Assembly: GCF_052115865.1 (NCBI RefSeq)
Contig: NZ_JBQKME010000003.1
Location: 62,001 to 126,000, forward strand
DNA from: Fundicoccus_A sp052115865
GTDB lineage: Bacteria; Bacillota; Bacilli; Lactobacillales; Aerococcaceae
DNA length: 64,000 bases
Direction: 5' to 3'
Shown here piece by piece: positions 1-8,401 of the stretch (position 1 is the stretch's first letter; the number at the start of each line of letters is the position of its first letter). Below the pieces are notes generated by a model. It was not told the DNA's origin. It did not search any database and saw only the letters and a list, made by a program, of their open reading frames with translations. The translations under genes were made by a program, and so were the position numbers.

Positions 1-37
1 TCATAACATCATTGAACCTATAATTTTGTTTGAATTT

Positions 38-169
38 TTACATGAAAGTCTTGATGCCAACTAACACGCTAATTATGAGTGATACAATCATAAGAGTTAC
101 CATAATAATAGCAGTTGTCTTAACGAGCTTATCCATTCTGCTTGCTTTTTTTTGGTTAAATGGTTTCAT
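38..169 (-). CDS. Small single-pass membrane protein, DUF4044-like
   Basis: This is a 43-residue ORF with a basic, polar N-terminus (MKPFNQKKASRMDKLVKT) followed by one hydrophobic helix at about residues 18–40 and almost no tail. An AGGAG ribosome site (minus-strand complement of 175–180) lies at a good distance from the ATG, and a plausible promoter lies further upstream. Size, basic head and single helix match the tiny DUF4044 membrane proteins common in Lactobacillales; their function is unknown. It is divergent from the two-component operon. The family name is an inference from general layout; that it is a real translated gene is fairly well supported. Confidence 0.6.
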   Translation of the reverse strand: MKPFNQKKASRMDKLVKTTAIIMVTLMIVSLIISVLVGIKTFM

Positions 170-202
170 TTTATGCTCCTTTTAATAAAACTTATTGATA
201 AT

Positions 203-231
203 ATCTTAACCAAATAATGTGGTAGTTTCAA
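203..231 (-). promoter_or_regulatory. Promoter for the small membrane protein
   Basis: On the minus strand, TTGAAA (226–231) and TAAGAT (203–208) are separated by exactly 17 nt, and the start codon of the 43-residue ORF lies about 33 nt downstream of the -10. Confidence 0.55.
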
Positions 232-457
232 TGTTATTTGTGCTGATTACTTTAAAAACATGTTAAAATTTGATAAAATTAAGTTGAATATATAAATAGT
301 AAGTATTATTTTAACTTAATATGAATTGTTAAACGTTGGCTTTTTTAGAGATAGAAAGTGCCTAATGCTATTATTCAATGTTTTTTATTAAAAATAGATT
401 AAATTTCTTCTTTTTATATAATTAAAGTTTAACATTTGTTTGATTTAGCTTTTCATG
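232..457. other. AT-rich intergenic region between divergent genes
   Basis: The stretch between the small minus-strand gene and the response-regulator operon is very AT-rich. I see no ORF with a ribosome site, no strong hairpin and no RNA gene in it; it probably holds only control sequences for the two divergent units. Confidence 0.5.
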
Positions 458-487
458 TTAACATAAATGACTTACAATAGGTATATA
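458..487 (+). promoter_or_regulatory. Candidate promoter of the two-component operon
   Basis: TTAACA (458–463) and TATATA (482–487) are 18 nt apart, about 40 nt before the response-regulator start. The surroundings are so AT-rich that other pairs can be drawn, so the assignment is weak. Confidence 0.35.
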
Positions 488-524
488 TGATATTTATTTG
501 GGTATGAATAGAGGAGGTCAGTAG

Positions 525-1226
525 ATGTCAGAAGATCGTAAACAACGAATTTTGATAATTGAAGATGAGAAAAATTTAGCCCGTTTTGTTGATTTAGAAC
601 TTCAACATGAAGGTTATGAAACAATGATTTGTTATGATGGTCGTAGTGGTCTTGAAGCAGCTTTAAATGAAGATTGGGATGTTATTTTGCTTGATTTAAT
701 GTTGCCGCAATTAAATGGTTTAGAAGTGTGTCGTCGTATTCGACCAATTAAAGACACACCAATAATTATTATGACAGCAAGGGATTCTGTTATGGATAGA
801 GTTTCGGGATTAGACCAAGGTGCGGATGACTATATTGTTAAACCATTTGCTATTGAAGAGTTATTGGCACGTTTAAGAGCTTTATTCCGTCGTATTGATA
901 CAGAAGAAGAACAACATAATGCTAACCAACCAACCGTTAAATATCGTGATTTAACGATTGAGAAAGCTAATCGAATTGTTAAACGCGGTAATGAAGTGAT
1001 TGATTTAACTAAACGTGAATATGAGTTGCTTTTATATTTAATGGAAAACTTAAATATGGTTAAATCTCGTGAAGTATTACTTGATAAGGTTTGGGGATAT
1101 AAATCAGAAGTTGAGACCAATGTGGTTGATGTTTATATTCGTTATTTACGTAATAAAATTGATGTGCCAGGACAAGACAGTCATATTCAAACTGTTCGTG
1201 GTACAGGATATGTCATGAGAACATAA
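525..1226 (+). CDS. covR: OmpR-family response regulator (CovR/CsrR–ArlR type)
   Basis: This 233-residue protein has an N-terminal receiver domain (about 8–122) and a C-terminal winged-helix DNA-binding domain (about 135–232). The acidic pair E13/D14, phospho-acceptor D57, T84 and K106 are all present. The stretch GADDYIVKPFAIEELLAR is typical of CovR/CsrR and ArlR, which control capsule, toxins, autolysis and adhesion in streptococci and staphylococci. An AGGAGG site at 511–516 supports the ATG. The histidine kinase gene follows after 2 nt, so the two form one operon. I am sure of the family; whether it is best called CovR or ArlR is open. Confidence 0.9.
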   Translation: MSEDRKQRILIIEDEKNLARFVDLELQHEGYETMICYDGRSGLEAALNEDWDVILLDLMLPQLNGLEVCRRIRPIKDTPIIIMTARDSVMDRVSGLDQGADDYIVKPFAIEELLARLRALFRRIDTEEEQHNANQPTVKYRDLTIEKANRIVKRGNEVIDLTKREYELLLYLMENLNMVKSREVLLDKVWGYKSEVETNVVDVYIRYLRNKIDVPGQDSHIQTVRGTGYVMRT

Positions 1227-1228
1227 TC

Positions 1229-2737
1229 ATGTTTAAGAGAATATTTAATAATCAACAACCCATTTCCTTAAAATGGAAATGGGGTATTTTACTTTTTGTG
1301 ACGTTAACTTTATTTGGTTTTTTTAGTAGTCTAATTTATCAGCAAAATGCACTTAATATACAGTTGAATCAGATACAGGCAAATCATCAATATTTTTTTG
1401 AAGCGGCCATTAATTATTTAGAATCGATGGATGAACCAATACAACGGACACATTTTCAATCTGTTTTAGATGAAGCGAATAATAATGACCTTAATAATAC
1501 ACATGATTCTACGCTTGAATTTCTAACTTATTTTGAATCAAATGATATTGTATATCGATTTTTTAATGAAAAACAGCAGTTAGTGTATGAAACGCAACAT
1601 ATTAACTTAAATCCGGTTGAATATTCTGATAGTTTAAAACGAATGGATGTTAATAACCAAATGGCACTTGTCGGTAGTACTAAGATAATTTCGGAAAATA
1701 CAGGTGAAAGTGTAGGGTCGTTTCAATATATTGTGATGCCACAATTATTTGATGATATTAAATCACAAATGCAAAATAATCTTTATGTTATCTTGATTGG
1801 GATTATCCTATTTGCTTTAGCCATTTCTTTCTTGTTAATCCGTCTATTTTTAAGACCATTAACTTATTTGGTTAATTCTTTGGACTTAGTTGAAGCCGAA
1901 AGCTTATCTCAATTACGTGTAAGAAAACCTCGCTCTACGGATGAGTGGAGTGATTTAAGTGATCATATTAATCGTTTGTTAGATAAAATTGATAATTATG
2001 TTAAACATCAAAAACAATTTGTAGAGGATGTTTCCCATGAACTGAGAACACCTGTTGCAATCGTTGAAGGTCATTTAACGATGCTTAATCGTTGGGGGAA
2101 GGAAGATCCGGAAATTTTAGAAGAATCCATTTCAGCTTCTTTACAAGAAATTACGCGTATGAAAGGACTTGTACAAGAAATGCTAGATTTAATGCGGGCA
2201 GATCATGTAGATATTGACTATAAAGATGAAATTACTGAGGTCTATTCAACGATTCGACAAGTTTTTAATAATTTTGTGATGTTATATCCTGAGTTTCAAT
2301 TCTATTTGGATATCGAATCAGATCCTGATGAATTGTATGTCAAAGTCTTTCGCAATCACTTTGAACAAATATTTATTATTTTGTTAGATAATGCCGTTAA
2401 ATATAGTACAGACCGTAAGGAAATCCATGTAGCTTTGAGTACGAGTGTAACGGCTATTCGAGTAGCTGTTCAAGATTTTGGAGAAGGGATGTCTGTTGAA
2501 GATAAGGACCGCGTTTTTGGTCGTTTTTACAGAGTCGATAAAGCCCGATCTCGCGATAAAGGTGGGAATGGTTTAGGTTTAAGTATTGCTCAACAATTGG
2601 TTAAATCCTATCGAGGTGAAATTTGGGCAGATAGTGTTCTTCATCATGGGTCGATTTTCTATGTAGAATTTCCTATTTTAAGTGATACACGTCAAATTTA
2701 TAAGAGTAAGCAGATTGCTAAGCATAAATCCCTATAA
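1229..2737 (+). CDS. covS: Sensor histidine kinase (CovS/CsrS–ArlS type)
   Basis: This 502-residue membrane kinase is partner of the response regulator just upstream. It has a first membrane helix at about 17–38, an extracytoplasmic sensing region to about 183, and a second helix at about 184–207. A HAMP linker follows, then the dimerisation/phospho-acceptor helix with the H-box VSHELRTP (His270). The C-terminal ATPase domain has the N-box (LDNAVKYS) and the glycine-rich GEGMS and GGNGLGLS motifs. All catalytic motifs look intact. A strong bidirectional terminator follows the stop codon, so the operon ends here. The signal sensed cannot be read from the sequence. Confidence 0.88.
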   Translation: MFKRIFNNQQPISLKWKWGILLFVTLTLFGFFSSLIYQQNALNIQLNQIQANHQYFFEAAINYLESMDEPIQRTHFQSVLDEANNNDLNNTHDSTLEFLTYFESNDIVYRFFNEKQQLVYETQHINLNPVEYSDSLKRMDVNNQMALVGSTKIISENTGESVGSFQYIVMPQLFDDIKSQMQNNLYVILIGIILFALAISFLLIRLFLRPLTYLVNSLDLVEAESLSQLRVRKPRSTDEWSDLSDHINRLLDKIDNYVKHQKQFVEDVSHELRTPVAIVEGHLTMLNRWGKEDPEILEESISASLQEITRMKGLVQEMLDLMRADHVDIDYKDEITEVYSTIRQVFNNFVMLYPEFQFYLDIESDPDELYVKVFRNHFEQIFIILLDNAVKYSTDRKEIHVALSTSVTAIRVAVQDFGEGMSVEDKDRVFGRFYRVDKARSRDKGGNGLGLSIAQQLVKSYRGEIWADSVLHHGSIFYVEFPILSDTRQIYKSKQIAKHKSL

Positions 2738-2743
2738 AAAATA

Positions 2744-2785
2744 AATCCGACTATCTTTTGAAATGAAAGATAGTCGGATTTTTTA
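2744..2785. terminator. Bidirectional terminator between covS and yidC
   Basis: A perfect 15-bp stem (2744–2758 with 2766–2780) with a 7-nt loop is followed by a T-run on the plus strand and, on the minus strand, by another T-rich tract. It lies between two convergent genes and can end both transcripts. Confidence 0.9.
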
Positions 2786-2788
2786 ATA

Positions 2789-3754
2789 TTAACGTCGTTG
2801 TTGCTTACCAGCGTTACGTTGTTTTCCAGCATTTCGACCAGATTGTAGTTCATTTTTAGTAGGTACTAAGCGTTGGTTTTCAGTCGTTGTGGCTTTTACA
2901 ACCTTGCGTTTACGTTTACGTTTTGGTGTATTTTTATGTTTTTCTGCTTCTTCATCAATCATTTTTTGTACTTTTGGTCTAACAACATAATTAGAGTACA
3001 ATTGTTGAATAATACCAAAAATGGCACCTGTTAAGAAGTAAATACCTAAACCAGCGGCAGAGATATAAGTAATCCAACCAATCATTATTGGATTCATTAA
3101 CATCATGGTTTTATTCGTTTGTTGTGCAGTGTTATTACCATTAGCTGCTTGTGGTTGCGTTTGTTGCATCATCCAACCTTGTGCAAAAGTAAAGATAACA
3201 ACTAAAGCTGTTACTATAATACTTTGTTCACCTAAAGAAATACCAAGGAAAGTTGACTTAATGATTTGGTCAGATGAACGGATAGCAGCATAAACTGCTG
3301 AAATAATTGGCATTTGAATTAGGAGAGGTAAACATCCGGATAGGCCGCCAAACATGCTAATATCATATTTTTTGTAAACAGCCATCAGTTCATTATTCAA
3401 GGCTGCTTTTTCTTGTGGATCTTCAGTAGCTTCAATATCTTCTTTTATTTCATCAATTTCTGGTTGTGCAATCTTCATTCTAGCTTGACTGATCATTGAA
3501 TCTCTTGTCATCTTTAATGAGGATGGTAACATTAATAGTCGTGTAATTAAGGTTACAATAATAATAGCAATACCATAGCTACCACCAAAAATATTTGCTA
3601 AAAAATCAAGAAAGTTTGAGGCTGGAACCCCTAAATACTCATAAATCCAACCTGATGGATTCCCAGCTTCGTCATAGCCAACACATCCACTAGCTATTAA
3701 AACGACGAAGATCAATAATCCAATCATTTGGGTTCTACGTTGTCTATTTTTCAT
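2789..3754 (-). CDS. yidC: Membrane protein insertase YidC/OxaA, lipoprotein form
   Basis: This is the 321-residue insertase that places membrane proteins into the bilayer alone or with SecYEG. The N-terminus is a lipoprotein signal peptide with lipobox IASGC (Cys24). About five membrane segments follow, and the conserved arginine in the first core helix (TRLLMLP, R72) that forms the hydrophilic groove is present. The C-terminal tail is strongly basic (KRKRKRK), as in YidC proteins that contact ribosomes. GGAG precedes the ATG and a good minus-strand promoter lies at 3789–3817. The acylphosphatase gene is directly upstream, a pairing seen in many Lactobacillales. Whether this is the only YidC of the cell cannot be told here. 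Confidence 0.93.
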   Translation of the reverse strand: MKNRQRRTQMIGLLIFVVLIASGCVGYDEAGNPSGWIYEYLGVPASNFLDFLANIFGGSYGIAIIIVTLITRLLMLPSSLKMTRDSMISQARMKIAQPEIDEIKEDIEATEDPQEKAALNNELMAVYKKYDISMFGGLSGCLPLLIQMPIISAVYAAIRSSDQIIKSTFLGISLGEQSIIVTALVVIFTFAQGWMMQQTQPQAANGNNTAQQTNKTMMLMNPIMIGWITYISAAGLGIYFLTGAIFGIIQQLYSNYVVRPKVQKMIDEEAEKHKNTPKRKRKRKVVKATTTENQRLVPTKNELQSGRNAGKQRNAGKQQRR

Positions 3755-3788
3755 TTTTCACGCTCCGATAAAAATTTCATACCTATCC

Positions 3789-3817
3789 ACTATAAAAGAA
3801 TATGAGGGAAAATTCAA
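3789..3817 (-). promoter_or_regulatory. Promoter of yidC
   Basis: On the minus strand TTGAAT (3812–3817) and TATAGT (3789–3794) are 17 nt apart, giving a leader of about 30 nt before the yidC start. This would let yidC be transcribed independently of the acylphosphatase gene. Confidence 0.6.
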
Positions 3818-3867
3818 TATAAAAATCGTATTATCGTTGCTTTTTTGTGAATCTTAATACTTTCGTC

Positions 3868-4143
3868 TTAGTATTCTACGGTAAAGTTATTATATACTTC
3901 AGATGTATCTAATTTAGTTTTCTTAACATTTTCTATTTTCATTAATGAGTGTTGAGGTTTTTGTATATTATTAATAAATTGATCAATCACTGTTTCTTTA
4001 GTTTGCGCAATAATCCTTACGTCGCCAGAATATAAATTTTTAACAGTTCCATTTACGTTAAATTTTTTTGCTAATTTTTGAACATAATTTCGATAGCCGA
4101 CACCTTGGACTCGACCAGAAACAATTAATTCGTATGTATGCAT
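3868..4143 (-). CDS. acyP: Acylphosphatase
   Basis: This 91-residue cytosolic enzyme hydrolyses the carboxyl-phosphate bond of small acyl phosphates such as acetyl phosphate. The signature loop GRVQGVGYR (residues 10–18) holds the phosphate-binding, catalytic arginine R18, and the partner asparagine N36 is in GTVKN. Length is normal for the family. An AAGGAG site precedes the ATG. It lies upstream of yidC on the same strand and divergent from ftsK. A TATAAT on the minus strand at 4217–4222 could be its -10, but no good -35 accompanies it. Confidence 0.92.
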   Translation of the reverse strand: MHTYELIVSGRVQGVGYRNYVQKLAKKFNVNGTVKNLYSGDVRIIAQTKETVIDQFINNIQKPQHSLMKIENVKKTKLDTSEVYNNFTVEY

Positions 4144-4173
4144 TTTTATTTATTCTCCTTATAAATTATGGAC

Positions 4174-4203
4174 TTTAAACTTTCACATTTAACATGCTAT
4201 AAT
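4174..4203 (+). promoter_or_regulatory. Candidate promoter of ftsK
   Basis: A consensus TATAAT (4198–4203) is preceded by TGC, an extended -10. The -35 (TTTAAA, about 4174–4179) is poor. It lies 81 nt before the chosen ftsK start. Confidence 0.5.
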
Positions 4204-4284
4204 ATTCTTTAGACTAATTATACAATAAACTGTTTCTAGAAATAAATAAATACCACATGTTATGCTTTGAAGGAGGAAACATTT

Positions 4285-6990
4285 TTGTCTACTAAAAAGA
4301 CGACTAGCAAGAAAACAAAATCGAAGGCTAGTAACAAGCAACAAACGTCCCATTATCAGGTCACTTATTTAATCCTTGGGATTTTTATTAGTTTTTTTTC
4401 TATTATTGGTTTATTTAACTGGGGTTTTATTGGTTTATTAATGGCTAATTCCATCCGCTTATTTGTCGGTGAAGCTTATGTTTTAGTATTAGTATCATTT
4501 TTATATCTTGGATTTAAAATGATATTTTCGGGAAAAATTATATCGATTAATCTAGTGAAGTTTATCGGTTTTGTTTTAATCCTCGCAAGTATATCGACAA
4601 TCCTACATTTTCAAAGTTTTCATACACCAGGAGTTATAAATACTGATGTCATACAAGAAACACTTGCGACTTTTAGAAATGAGCTCTTAACAAGTCAAAA
4701 TAAAGTATCTTTAGGTGGAGGCTTACTTGGATCAGTTCTTTATATGGGCTTTAATTATTTATTTGGATTTTGGGGAGCGCATATATTCTTAGTCCTTATA
4801 TTTTTTATTGGTTTATTTATGTTGGTGGGAATTAATATTCATGCTTTTCAGCAAGCAATGAAAGATTTATGGGCTTATTTTGTTCAGTTTTTAAGAAGTA
4901 TAAAAAATTCTTTCAAAAAAGCGACTGAAGTGTTTGAAAAAGATAAAACATTTAAGGACAACAGTGATGGATCATCTGAACTAGTAGAAGTTGTTGATGA
5001 GAGTGAAGATCCGCTGCCAGAAGTTAAAAAACGAACTAACATTTTCAATCGTTTAATGGACTCATTTATAGGCTCAAATGAAAATTTATCCAATAATAAT
5101 CCTGAGAGTAATTTAGAATACCAGCCTATCAAATTAGATAAAGAAAAATCTTTAGAAGAACCTTTTGATGCAACTAGTCCTCAAGCAACAACTGCTTCGA
5201 TTATGCGAGCAACTTATTTAGACGGAAAAACATTAGATTTAGATTATTTTGATCAAGCAAATGAAACCTTTGATGATGAACATTCATATGAGTCTGATGA
5301 AGTTGTTGTTCAACAACAAAAAAATGATACTCCAGAAGTAGAGCTTGAAATGGATACGATAGAGATTGAATCGATTCAAAATCGACCTAAAAATGAAAAT
5401 ATCAATCAAAGTTCAAAACCATCAGAAGAAGTGATTAATTCTGCCAGCCGTTGGCAAGATAAGGCGAATCACAGTCTGGCCTTAACAGCCGATGCATTGG
5501 ATGAGGCTCTGTCCACTTCTGAAGATTCTGTATCGGCAAAAGAAAAAGCACATAAGAAAAAGAAAGATAGCAAAAATTATAAATTGCCTACGAAAGCATT
5601 ACTGAATAAAATACCACCCGTTGACCAGTCAGAAGAATATGCCCGAATTAATAAAAATATTGATAAGTTAGAAAAAACATTTGAAAGTTTTGGGGTAAAC
5701 GCCAAAATTGTCAAAGCTAATTTGGGGCCATCCGTTACTAAATACGAAGTGCAACCTGCCATTGGTGTTAAAGTAAGTAAAATTGTTTCTTTATCAGATG
5801 ATATTGCTCTAGCACTTGCTGCTAGAGATATTAGGATGGAAGCACCTATTCCTGGTAAGTCATTAATAGGTATTGAAGTTCCAAATACTCAAGTAAGTCC
5901 TGTGTCTTTTTGGGAGATCATTGATGCTGCATTGGATAGCCCAAATTTATTAGAAGTTCCGTTAGGAAGAGATATTTCAGGAACGGTTTGTTTAGCTGAT
6001 TTAAGTAAAATGCCACACTTATTGATAGCTGGGGCAACTGGTAGTGGTAAATCTGTTGGAATGAATGTCATCATTGTGTCTTTACTAATGAAGGCTAAGC
6101 CTGAAGAAGTGAAGTTTTTAATGATTGATCCTAAAAAAGTAGAATTAACCATGTATGATGATATCCCTCATTTACTAGCACCCGTTGTTACTAATCCGCG
6201 AAAAGCTGCACAAGCTTTAAATAAAATTGTTCAAGAAATGGAACGACGCTATGAATTATTTGCTGCTAGCGGAGTTCGTAATATAGATAGCTATAATGAA
6301 AATCTTGATCATTGGAATGCTGAAGAAGGACATAATCTTGAACCTTTACCAAAAATTGTTGTATTTATTGATGAGTTAGCTGATTTAATGATGGTAGCAA
6401 GTAATGATGTTGAAAATGCGATTATTCGCCTGGCGCAAATGGCTCGTGCAGCAGGAATCCATATGATTATTGCGACACAAAGACCGTCTGTGGATGTTAT
6501 TACAGGTATTATTAAAGCGAATGTTCCTTCAAGATTAGCCTTTGCTGTTTCGAGTGGAACAGATTCACGGACGATTTTAGATAGTGTAGGAGCTGAGAAG
6601 TTACTTGGTCGAGGAGATATGCTATTTCAACCAATGGGGAGAAATAAACCAATTCGTGTACAAGGTGCTTATATTTCTGATCGAGAAGTCGAACGAATTA
6701 CAGAATATATAAAAGAACAACAAGATGTTAATTATGACGAAAATATCGTCATAACTGAAGAAAATGATATGGATATGGAAGTCTCAGATGATGAATATTA
6801 TCCAGAAGCAGTTGAAATGCTATACGGATTAGAAACCATTAGTATCTCGCAATTACAAAGAAGATTTAGGATTGGTTATAACCGGGCAGCAAGGTTAGTG
6901 GATGATTTAGAGGCTCAGGGTCTAGTAAGTGAACAAGATGGAAGTAAACCGCGTCAAGTACTGGTTGGTCAGATGAATATAGAAGAATAG
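4285..6990 (+). CDS. ftsK: DNA translocase FtsK/SpoIIIE
   Basis: This septum-located motor pumps chromosome ends out of the closing division site. Starting at TTG 4285 gives 901 residues: about four membrane helices in the first 190, a long acidic, variable linker to about residue 425, the alpha/beta RecA-like motor, and the gamma winged-helix domain at the C-terminus that reads KOPS/SRS-type sequences. Walker A is GATGSGKS (about 583–590); LMIDPKKVEL and the Walker B region VVFIDELADLMM are present. I prefer TTG 4285 over the in-frame TTG at 4267 because the AGGAGG site (4271–4276) lies 8 nt before it and inside the longer version. A terminator follows. Confidence 0.93.
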   Translation: MSTKKTTSKKTKSKASNKQQTSHYQVTYLILGIFISFFSIIGLFNWGFIGLLMANSIRLFVGEAYVLVLVSFLYLGFKMIFSGKIISINLVKFIGFVLILASISTILHFQSFHTPGVINTDVIQETLATFRNELLTSQNKVSLGGGLLGSVLYMGFNYLFGFWGAHIFLVLIFFIGLFMLVGINIHAFQQAMKDLWAYFVQFLRSIKNSFKKATEVFEKDKTFKDNSDGSSELVEVVDESEDPLPEVKKRTNIFNRLMDSFIGSNENLSNNNPESNLEYQPIKLDKEKSLEEPFDATSPQATTASIMRATYLDGKTLDLDYFDQANETFDDEHSYESDEVVVQQQKNDTPEVELEMDTIEIESIQNRPKNENINQSSKPSEEVINSASRWQDKANHSLALTADALDEALSTSEDSVSAKEKAHKKKKDSKNYKLPTKALLNKIPPVDQSEEYARINKNIDKLEKTFESFGVNAKIVKANLGPSVTKYEVQPAIGVKVSKIVSLSDDIALALAARDIRMEAPIPGKSLIGIEVPNTQVSPVSFWEIIDAALDSPNLLEVPLGRDISGTVCLADLSKMPHLLIAGATGSGKSVGMNVIIVSLLMKAKPEEVKFLMIDPKKVELTMYDDIPHLLAPVVTNPRKAAQALNKIVQEMERRYELFAASGVRNIDSYNENLDHWNAEEGHNLEPLPKIVVFIDELADLMMVASNDVENAIIRLAQMARAAGIHMIIATQRPSVDVITGIIKANVPSRLAFAVSSGTDSRTILDSVGAEKLLGRGDMLFQPMGRNKPIRVQGAYISDREVERITEYIKEQQDVNYDENIVITEENDMDMEVSDDEYYPEAVEMLYGLETISISQLQRRFRIGYNRAARLVDDLEAQGLVSEQDGSKPRQVLVGQMNIEE

Positions 6991-7000
6991 ATTTTCAAAA

Positions 7001-7066
7001 ATATGAACGATTAAAAACGATTGATAATTATCATTCGTTTTTAACCGATTTCATATTGCTTTTTTT
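7001..7066 (+). terminator. Terminator after ftsK
   Basis: A long imperfect hairpin spans 7001–7056, with arms of about 27 nt, one 2-nt bulge and a few mismatches. Its centre is the palindrome TGATAATTATCA. A run of seven T follows at 7060–7066. Confidence 0.8.
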
Positions 7067-7084
7067 AACTGCTTACTTTATAAT
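7056..7084 (+). promoter_or_regulatory. Promoter of bmpA
   Basis: TTGCTT (7056–7061) and a consensus TATAAT (7079–7084) are 17 nt apart, 42 nt before the bmpA start. The -35 overlaps the last base of the ftsK terminator stem and the beginning of its T-run. Confidence 0.55.
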
Positions 7085-7125
7085 AATTCATGAAATAAGC
7101 AATTAATATTTAGGGGGAAAAATTA

Positions 7126-8166
7126 ATGAAGAAATTTTTTGGCTTAGCCGCATCAGCATTATTATTAGCAAGTGCCGTAGCTCCTGTTGCTACAACAGTA
7201 TCCGCACAAGATGATGAGAACTTCTCAGTTGTTATGATTACAGACATCGGTGGTGTAGATGACCGTTCATTTAACCAAAGTGCATGGGAAGGTTTAATTG
7301 CACTTGGTGAGGAACATGGATTAGAACGCGGCGTTAATGGATATGAATATTTAGTTTCTAACAGTGATTCTGACTTCATTCCAAACTTAAATACTGCTTT
7401 ACAAGCTAACTTTGATTTAATTTTTGGTATTGGATTTAAATTAGAAGATGCTATTGCAGAAGTAGCTGAACAAAACCCAGAAAGACATTTTGCAATTGTT
7501 GACTCTGTCGTTGATTTACCAAACGTAGCATCGTTAACATTCTTAGATAATGAAGCAGCATTCTTAGCTGGTGTTGCAGCAGCTCACACAACAGAAACAA
7601 ACCATGTTGGTTTTATTGGTGGACAAGAAGGTTTTGTTATTGACCGTTTTGAAGCTGGGTTTGTTGAAGGGGTAAAAGCAGTTAACCCTGACATTGAAAT
7701 CTCGATTGAATATGCAGGTAGCTTTGGTGATGCTTCTAAAGGACGTCAATTAGCAGCTGCTATGTACTCAAATGGTGCTGACATTATTTATCATGCATCA
7801 GGTGATACAGGTAACGGTGTATTCTCTGAAGCGCGTGACTTAGTAACAAATGATCCATCATTAAATATTTGGGTAATTGGTGTTGACCGTGATCAAGAAG
7901 AAGAAGGACAAGTTGAAATCGATGGCGAAATCCGTAATTTAACTTTAACTTCAACACTTAAAAACGTTGGCGAATCTGTGAAATTATTCTCAGAATCAGC
8001 AATGGATGGAACCTTCGAAGGTGGATTGACTGTTTATGGTTTAGCTGACGGTGGTGTTAGTTTAACTGATGGTGAATTATCAGAAGAAGCACTTGAAGCA
8101 GTTGCAGAATATACACAAAAAATTATTGATGGTGAAATTGTAGTTCCAGAAAAACCAGGCGAATAA
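7126..8166 (+). CDS. bmpA: BMP-family nucleoside-binding protein lacking a lipobox
   Basis: This 346-residue protein belongs to the BMP/PnrA/Med family of purine-nucleoside-binding proteins that feed the NupABC-type importer encoded downstream. Family hallmarks are the early GGVDDRSFNQSAWEGL segment, the IFGIGF and FIGG stretches, DRFEAGF, and HASGDTGNGVF. The N-terminus (1–27) is a signal peptide, but it ends in VSA-Q, a type I signal peptidase site, with no lipobox. The whole protein contains no cysteine, while relatives in Gram-positives (TcsA, PnrA) are lipid-anchored. An AGGGGG ribosome site precedes the ATG. The gap to nupA is long and holds a structured element. Nucleoside specificity is inferred from the family. 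Confidence 0.88.
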   Translation: MKKFFGLAASALLLASAVAPVATTVSAQDDENFSVVMITDIGGVDDRSFNQSAWEGLIALGEEHGLERGVNGYEYLVSNSDSDFIPNLNTALQANFDLIFGIGFKLEDAIAEVAEQNPERHFAIVDSVVDLPNVASLTFLDNEAAFLAGVAAAHTTETNHVGFIGGQEGFVIDRFEAGFVEGVKAVNPDIEISIEYAGSFGDASKGRQLAAAMYSNGADIIYHASGDTGNGVFSEARDLVTNDPSLNIWVIGVDRDQEEEGQVEIDGEIRNLTLTSTLKNVGESVKLFSESAMDGTFEGGLTVYGLADGGVSLTDGELSEEALEAVAEYTQKIIDGEIVVPEKPGE

Positions 8167-8181
8167 TTTTAAAACATTAAT

Positions 8182-8209
8182 TTGACTAAATTGGACAATA
8201 AGATAATCT
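8182..8209 (+). promoter_or_regulatory. Weak candidate promoter before the structured element
   Basis: TTGACT (8182–8187) and TAATCT (8204–8209) are 16 nt apart, and the structured element begins 18 nt after the -10. If used, the element would be an independent short RNA. The match is modest. Confidence 0.25.
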
Positions 8210-8226
8210 ATTCATTTATGTAACAA

Positions 8227-8392
8227 AAATCCGAACTTTTAATGAAGTGGAAACGTCTTGTAATTAAGACGCCTTACTGACACGAATTATAATCCTTATA
8301 GCGAACGTTATTATGATTATAATTTATAATCAACTTTTACTTGAAGTTGAATTTTCAGTTTGCTATTACACAATAATTAAAAGTTCGGATTT
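8227..8392. other. Structured intergenic element (ncRNA, attenuator or MITE)
   Basis: Perfect 17-bp terminal inverted repeats (8227–8243 and 8376–8392, starting AAATCCGAACTTTT) enclose 132 nt with more complementarity. Inside are a hairpin at 8254–8271 (6 bp, CGTCTT/AAGACG), a 9-bp stem 8298–8306 with 8358–8366 (one G·U), and within that hairpins at 8315–8331 and 8330–8350. A competing 10-bp pairing joins 8285–8294 to 8315–8324. The right arm is followed by TTTCTTT, a weak T-tract, so the whole may act as terminator or attenuator between bmpA and nupA. An 8-bp direct repeat flanks it, which would fit a small transposable element. I do not recognise a known RNA family. Confidence 0.55.
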
Positions 8393-8401
8393 CTTTATGT
8401 A

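Noticed and set aside
830..1120. Minus-strand ORF inside the response regulator
   Set aside because: Antisense shadow of a well-conserved gene without ribosome site or promoter.
3105..3293. Plus-strand ORF inside yidC
   Set aside because: It lies wholly antisense to a conserved gene, has no ribosome site and encodes a cysteine-rich low-complexity product typical of a shadow frame.
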